The position numbers and the translations under genes are program-made. A stretch of DNA of 10,440 nt. It comes from JAOPZW01 sp036555665 (GTDB taxonomy: Bacteria; Actinomycetota; Thermoleophilia; Solirubrobacterales; Solirubrobacteraceae). Location: NCBI GenBank assembly GCA_036555665.1, contig DATBKW010000436.1:1-10440 (forward strand). The letters are read 5' to 3'. Of the stretch, positions 5,835 to 10,440 are shown in pieces; position 1 is the stretch's first letter; each line of letters begins with the position of its first letter. The notes beneath the pieces are model-generated. The model made no database searches. It was not told the DNA's origin and saw nothing but the letters and a program-made list of their open reading frames with translations.

Positions 5835-6754
5835 CAGCGCCTGTGCGTCGCCAGGTCGTAGTCCGCCAGACCGGCGGGGTCCACGATGCCCAGCTTGCGA
5901 CGCGCGCGCTCGGCGAAGCCCGCCTCGCCGAGGACGACGACGAGCGCCGGCTGTGCCGCCGGCGCGACCTCCATCTTCCAGCCCGGCTCCACCTGGCTGA
6001 CGAGGCGGCCGTCGACCTCGACGGCGACCTGCGAGCTGGTCGGCAGAACCTCGACGCCGAGGCACTCGTCGTCGCCCAACACGACCGCGCGGTTGAACAG
6101 GCCGTGCGGCGCGTCCGGGGTGACGATCATCCCGCGCGTCTGCGGCGAGACGATCGGGCCGCCGGCCGCGAAGCTGTAGGCCGTCGAGCCCGCCGGCGTG
6201 GCGGCGATGACACCGTCGCTGGCGTAGCGGACGAGGAGATGACCGTCGACGAGCAGCGCCAGGGCAGCCTGCCCCTGCCCCGGGACTCGGCTGAGGACGA
6301 CGTCGTTGTAGGCGACGCGGTCGCAGGTGCCGCCGTCCTCCTCCCAGCTCGCCACCAGCGCCGATCGCTCCTCGACGGCGAAGTCGCCGCTGGCCACCGC
6401 GCTCAGCGCCTTGGGCAGCTTCTCGGCCTCGACCTCGGTCAGGTAACCAAGACGCCCGAGGTTGACACCGAGCACGGGCACGCCGAGGGGCGCAGCCACG
6501 CGCAACGCTCCGAGCATCGTGCCGTCGCCGCCGAGCGCGAGGAGCATGTCGCAGTCGTTGGCCAGCTCACCCTCGCCGCAGCGCCGCGCGGCGGCGGGCA
6601 TGCGCGGGTCGTCGGCGCCGGCCAGCGCGACGCCCGTCGTCCGCGCCCACTCCTCGACGTACTCGACCGCCTTGGTGACGTCGCGGCGGGGGTGCAGGAC
6701 CAGGCTCACCCGGCGCGGCGGGTCCATCGGGCGCGTGTGCGCCGTCGCGTGCAT
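5834..6754 (-). CDS. nadK: NAD kinase, 306 aa
   Basis: It phosphorylates NAD+ to NADP+ in the cytosol with ATP or polyphosphate, the only route to NADP. Signature residues are GGDGT (75-79) with the catalytic Asp77, VNLGRLGYLTEV (97-108), NDVVLSR (150-156) and ASDGVIAATPAGSTAYSFAAGGP (from residue 178), plus the C-terminal EVDGRLV strand. Length is normal for the family. The ATG at 6754 is the longest start; Met10 (6727) just before RRVSLVLHP is a good alternative because the first nine residues look unconserved. No Shine-Dalgarno is clear at either. It diverges from the lactonase-like gene over a 48-base gap carrying GTGTGC half-sites, and converges on hpf. It is not next to recN, its neighbour in many actinobacteria. 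Confidence 0.93.
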   Translation of the reverse strand: MHATAHTRPMDPPRRVSLVLHPRRDVTKAVEYVEEWARTTGVALAGADDPRMPAAARRCGEGELANDCDMLLALGGDGTMLGALRVAAPLGVPVLGVNLGRLGYLTEVEAEKLPKALSAVASGDFAVEERSALVASWEEDGGTCDRVAYNDVVLSRVPGQGQAALALLVDGHLLVRYASDGVIAATPAGSTAYSFAAGGPIVSPQTRGMIVTPDAPHGLFNRAVVLGDDECLGVEVLPTSSQVAVEVDGRLVSQVEPGWKMEVAPAAQPALVVVLGEAGFAERARRKLGIVDPAGLADYDLATHRR

Positions 6755-6790
6755 GGCGGCACTTCAGCACACGGGGGGCGCGAGTGTGCG
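6734..6790. promoter_or_regulatory. Three GTGTGC half-sites at the nadK / MBL divergent start region
   Basis: CGTGTGC (6734-6740), GCACACG (6767-6773) and GTGTGCG (6784-6790) form two inverted pairs: one with a 26-base spacing, and one tighter pair GCACAC-N11-GTGTGC (6767-6789) inside the 48-base gap. This is the layout of a dimeric regulator site or a leader hairpin. No named regulator motif is recognised. Confidence 0.3.
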
Positions 6791-6802
6791 ACCGTGGCCA
6801 CG

Positions 6803-7657
6803 ATGAGGATGCACGCGATCCAGACCGGGACCGTGTCGATCAAGCGGCGCCAGGTCGAGGGCGTGGGACGCGGGGCGCGTCGCCGGCTGAACATGCTGCT
6901 CGACCGCGAGTGGACGGAGCCGCTGCCGATGTACGCCTTCGCGATCGAACACCCGGAAGGCGTGATCGTCGTCGACACGGGCGAGACCGCGCGCGTGCTG
7001 GAGCCGGGATACGTCCCGCGCTGGCATCCCTTCTACCGGTTCGGCCTGAAGGAATGGATCACCCCGCAGGACGAGATCGGCCCGCAGCTCGCGCGGCTCG
7101 GCATCGAACCGGCCGACGTGCGCTGGGTCGTGCTCACCCACATGCACGTCGACCACGCCGGCGGCCTGCACCACTTCCCGCGCAGCGAGATCCTCGTGAC
7201 GCGCACCGAGTACGAACTCGCGTGCGGCTTCCGCGGACGGGCGCGCGGCTACCTGAGCAACCACTTCCCGCCGTGGCTGCAGCCGACGCTGCTCGACCTG
7301 CCGGCGACGCCCTACGGGCCGTTCCCGCGCAGCCTCAAGCTCACCGAGGCCGGCGACGTCACCATCGTCGGGCTGGAAGGCCACACCCCCGGCCACGTAG
7401 GCGTCGTGGTCGAAGAGGACGACCACGCCGTCCTCTTCGCCGGCGACAGCTCCTACAACGAGGACCTGATGCTGCGCGGCATCGTCGACGGCGTCTCACC
7501 CGACGAGGCCGCAGCCCGGGGCACGCATGAGCGCATCCGCGCGCTCGCGTCGCAACGGCCGACCGTGTACCTGGTCGCACACGATCCCCACACCGGCGAC
7601 CGGCTCGCCGAAAGCCGCCCGGTGCCGCTGCCGTCGGGCGACGCGCTCGCGCGCTAA
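6803..7657 (+). CDS. Metallo-beta-lactamase fold hydrolase, N-acyl homoserine lactonase-like, 284 aa
   Basis: A di-zinc hydrolase of the MBL superfamily most like N-acyl-homoserine lactonases (AttM/AiiA type), which open the lactone ring of quorum-sensing signals; related proteins open other lactones. All metal ligands are present: HMHVDH (113-118: H113, H115, D117, H118), the GHTPGH motif with H198, D215 in FAGDSSY, and H260 in VAHDP. The N-terminal part (VIVVDTGE, residues about 53-60) and the insert between the first two metal motifs fit the lactonase branch. No signal peptide is visible, so it is likely cytosolic. The start is the first ATG at 6803; Met3 at 6809 is possible. No Shine-Dalgarno is seen. 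Its TAA overlaps the stop of the opposing EAL/HDOD gene. Lactone specificity is inference and cannot be read from the sequence alone. Confidence 0.82.
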   Translation: MRMHAIQTGTVSIKRRQVEGVGRGARRRLNMLLDREWTEPLPMYAFAIEHPEGVIVVDTGETARVLEPGYVPRWHPFYRFGLKEWITPQDEIGPQLARLGIEPADVRWVVLTHMHVDHAGGLHHFPRSEILVTRTEYELACGFRGRARGYLSNHFPPWLQPTLLDLPATPYGPFPRSLKLTEAGDVTIVGLEGHTPGHVGVVVEEDDHAVLFAGDSSYNEDLMLRGIVDGVSPDEAAARGTHERIRALASQRPTVYLVAHDPHTGDRLAESRPVPLPSGDALAR

Positions 7658-8889
7658 GCGCCGCGCTCGATCTCGGCCCGCAGCGGTTCGACCCACGCCA
7701 GCGCGGCGCGGTAGGCCTCGTCGAGGCGGTCGAAGGTCGTGGGGCCCTCGCCGTGCGCGAACTCGCCGTGAAGATGGCACACGAGGCGATCCAGGAGGCC
7801 GCCGTAGGGTGGGCGGCCGTCGAGCAGCGCGGCCTCGATGTCGCCCGGGAGGCCGACGCCGTCGAGCGCCTGCTCCATCGGGCGGTTGACCAGCAAGGGG
7901 AGCATCGAGAAGAGCCCGACGGTGAAGGCGTGGTCGGCGCTCAGGCCCGGCAGATCGACTGCCACGAGCTCCATCGTGCGCCCGCGCACCAACGCGTCGG
8001 TCAGCAGCTCGTCGGGCCGCGGGCTGCTGCCGGCCAGCGCGACGACGAGCGCCCAGCGGCGGGTCATGCGCTCGCCGATGAGCGTGATCGCCTCGCGTAC
8101 CGTGCCGATCTCGCGCCGGCGCGAGAAGAAGGCCGAGTTGGCGTAGCGCAGCAGGCGGTAGCTGAGCTCGAGGTCGCGCGCGATGAGCGCCTCGAGGCGG
8201 TCGAAATCCAGATCGGGGGCGAGCAGCTCACCGGCGGTTGCCATGGCGCCGAGCTCCACGGCCGGGCTCTGGTCGAGCTCGGGCAGCGCGCGGAAGGTGC
8301 CCTGGAAGCCGCTCGCACCCGCGGCGATGCAGGCCTGGAAGACGTCGAGACTGTCGACGCCGACCGTGTGGACCTGCAGGCCGGCGGTGAGGAACGGCTC
8401 GACGCGCGCGGAGACCGCGGCAGCGTCGAGGTCGGCGACGTCCACGCGGACCAGGCCGATCGCCGGAAGCGCAAGCACGGCCTCGGGCGAGGGTGGGTCG
8501 ACGGCGGCAAAGACGTAGCCGAGCGCCGCGAGGCGCTCGACGGCAGTGACGACCTCGTCGTGGAGCGCTGCGCCGGCCTCGACCTGCAGGACGACGCGAT
8601 CCGGTGCGACCGGCAAGAGGTCGAGGCGCAGCAGGAGCGCCGGGGCGACCGTGAGATAGGCGGGGTGGTGGGGGGCGACCAGGTCGAGGTCGACGTCGGT
8701 GAAGGCCTCGAGCAGGGCGCGCGCGCAGAAGCGCGCCGACGCCGGCGGCGCCTCGGGGTCGCCGGTCAGGACCTCGTAGCCGATGACCGCGCGCGACGCG
8801 TCGCAGACGGCCTGACGTACGCTGACGACGCCGGTCGGCCGGCCGTCCGCAGGGGCGATGGGAGCCTCGATACTCACGCTCCGAACCAT
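7654..8889 (-). CDS. EAL-HDOD (YuxH-type) regulatory protein with degenerate EAL domain, 411 aa
   Basis: This is a two-domain signalling protein. The N-terminal half (about residues 20-205) resembles an EAL cyclic-di-GMP phosphodiesterase: VRQAVCDASRAVIGYEVL near residue 40, and GFQGTFRALPE at its end matching the usual QG-F-F--P-. The C-terminal half (about 205-400) is an HDOD domain, marked by LELSYRLLRYANSAFFSRRREIGTVREAI-type spacing and LIGERMTRRWALV. In the EAL half the catalytic DDFG-type motif is VDPP (residues 130-133) and the E-x-T-E strand is LQVEAG. Phosphodiesterase activity is therefore unlikely, and it may act as a c-di-GMP or protein sensor. No membrane segment or DNA-binding domain is seen. 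ATG 8889 is chosen, with a weak AGGGG upstream. It diverges from secA over 47 bases and runs tail-to-tail into the MBL gene with overlapping stops. Confidence 0.8.
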   Translation of the reverse strand: MVRSVSIEAPIAPADGRPTGVVSVRQAVCDASRAVIGYEVLTGDPEAPPASARFCARALLEAFTDVDLDLVAPHHPAYLTVAPALLLRLDLLPVAPDRVVLQVEAGAALHDEVVTAVERLAALGYVFAAVDPPSPEAVLALPAIGLVRVDVADLDAAAVSARVEPFLTAGLQVHTVGVDSLDVFQACIAAGASGFQGTFRALPELDQSPAVELGAMATAGELLAPDLDFDRLEALIARDLELSYRLLRYANSAFFSRRREIGTVREAITLIGERMTRRWALVVALAGSSPRPDELLTDALVRGRTMELVAVDLPGLSADHAFTVGLFSMLPLLVNRPMEQALDGVGLPGDIEAALLDGRPPYGGLLDRLVCHLHGEFAHGEGPTTFDRLDEAYRAALAWVEPLRAEIERGA

Positions 8890-8924
8890 CGGCCAAAGGC
8901 CCCTGAAGTTGACCCAACCGCTGC

Positions 8925-8930
8925 TACGCT
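8925..8930 (+). promoter_or_regulatory. Candidate -10 element giving a leaderless secA message
   Basis: TACGCT matches TANNNT, and its last T is separated by six bases from the secA ATG, so the predicted transcription start is the A of the start codon. No Shine-Dalgarno precedes the ATG. TTGACC at 8909-8914 looks like a -35 but is only ten bases away, too close for a normal spacer. Confidence 0.45.
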
Positions 8931-8936
8931 CAACGC

Positions 8937-10440
<1,504 letters not shown>

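Noticed and set aside
5477..6802. Long open frame upstream of the lactonase start, in frame with it
   Set aside because: It overlaps hpf out of frame and nadK in antisense, and is Arg-rich without conserved motifs. The MBL protein begins at 6803, where family similarity starts.
6890..7650. Possibility that the MBL protein is glyoxalase II or a true beta-lactamase
   Set aside because: There is no signal peptide, and the HMHVDH...GHTPGH...FAGDSSY...VAHDP layout with the long insert fits lactonase-like members better; kept only as a specificity caveat.
8909..8930. TTGACC plus TACGCT read as a classic -35/-10 promoter for secA
   Set aside because: The spacer is only ten bases, too short for sigma-70 type promoters; only the -10 is retained as a candidate.

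Overview
The window is very GC-rich, densely coding bacterial DNA with no intergenic gap longer than about 100 bases. The gene set points to an actinobacterium. It includes a comF-hpf-secA type neighbourhood, a Caa3-type CtaG, and a UDPGP-family (eukaryote-like) UTP-glucose-1-phosphate uridylyltransferase. It also shows TANNNT -10 boxes placed almost on top of start codons. My best guess is Thermoleophilia/Solirubrobacterales, but that assignment is inference and no rRNA or marker tree is available here. There are no tRNA or rRNA genes, insertion sequences, CRISPR arrays or phage genes.

Left part (1-3604, all + strand): the 3' 97% or so of an S-adenosylhomocysteine hydrolase family gene (5' end outside the window), a DUF72 protein overlapping it by four bases, a small cupin, and a UDP-glucose pyrophosphorylase, ending at a hairpin terminator. 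The SAHH has the usual NAD-binding and most substrate residues, but the catalytic Lys/Asp segment is altered.

Middle part (3605-5753): ctaG (copper delivery to cytochrome oxidase) runs leftward. Divergent from it are comF (phosphoribosyltransferase-like, DNA uptake or unknown) and hpf (ribosome hibernation factor, short form). The ctaG-comF gap carries a nested inverted repeat, and hpf appears to have its own promoter and a good Shine-Dalgarno.

Right part (5754-10440): nadK (-), an AHL-lactonase-like metallo-beta-lactamase protein (+) and an EAL/HDOD regulator with a degenerate EAL half (-) sit between hpf and secA, which are commonly adjacent in actinobacteria. secA (+) starts at 8937, probably from a leaderless transcript, and runs off the right edge. 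Most genes are housekeeping (methyl cycle, sugar nucleotides, respiration, translation, NADP supply, secretion).

Nothing in the window is clearly a new multi-gene system. The strongest oddities are the SAHH active-site swap, the histidine-free cupin, the short HPF, the three-gene block separating hpf from secA, and several unexplained small regulatory structures.
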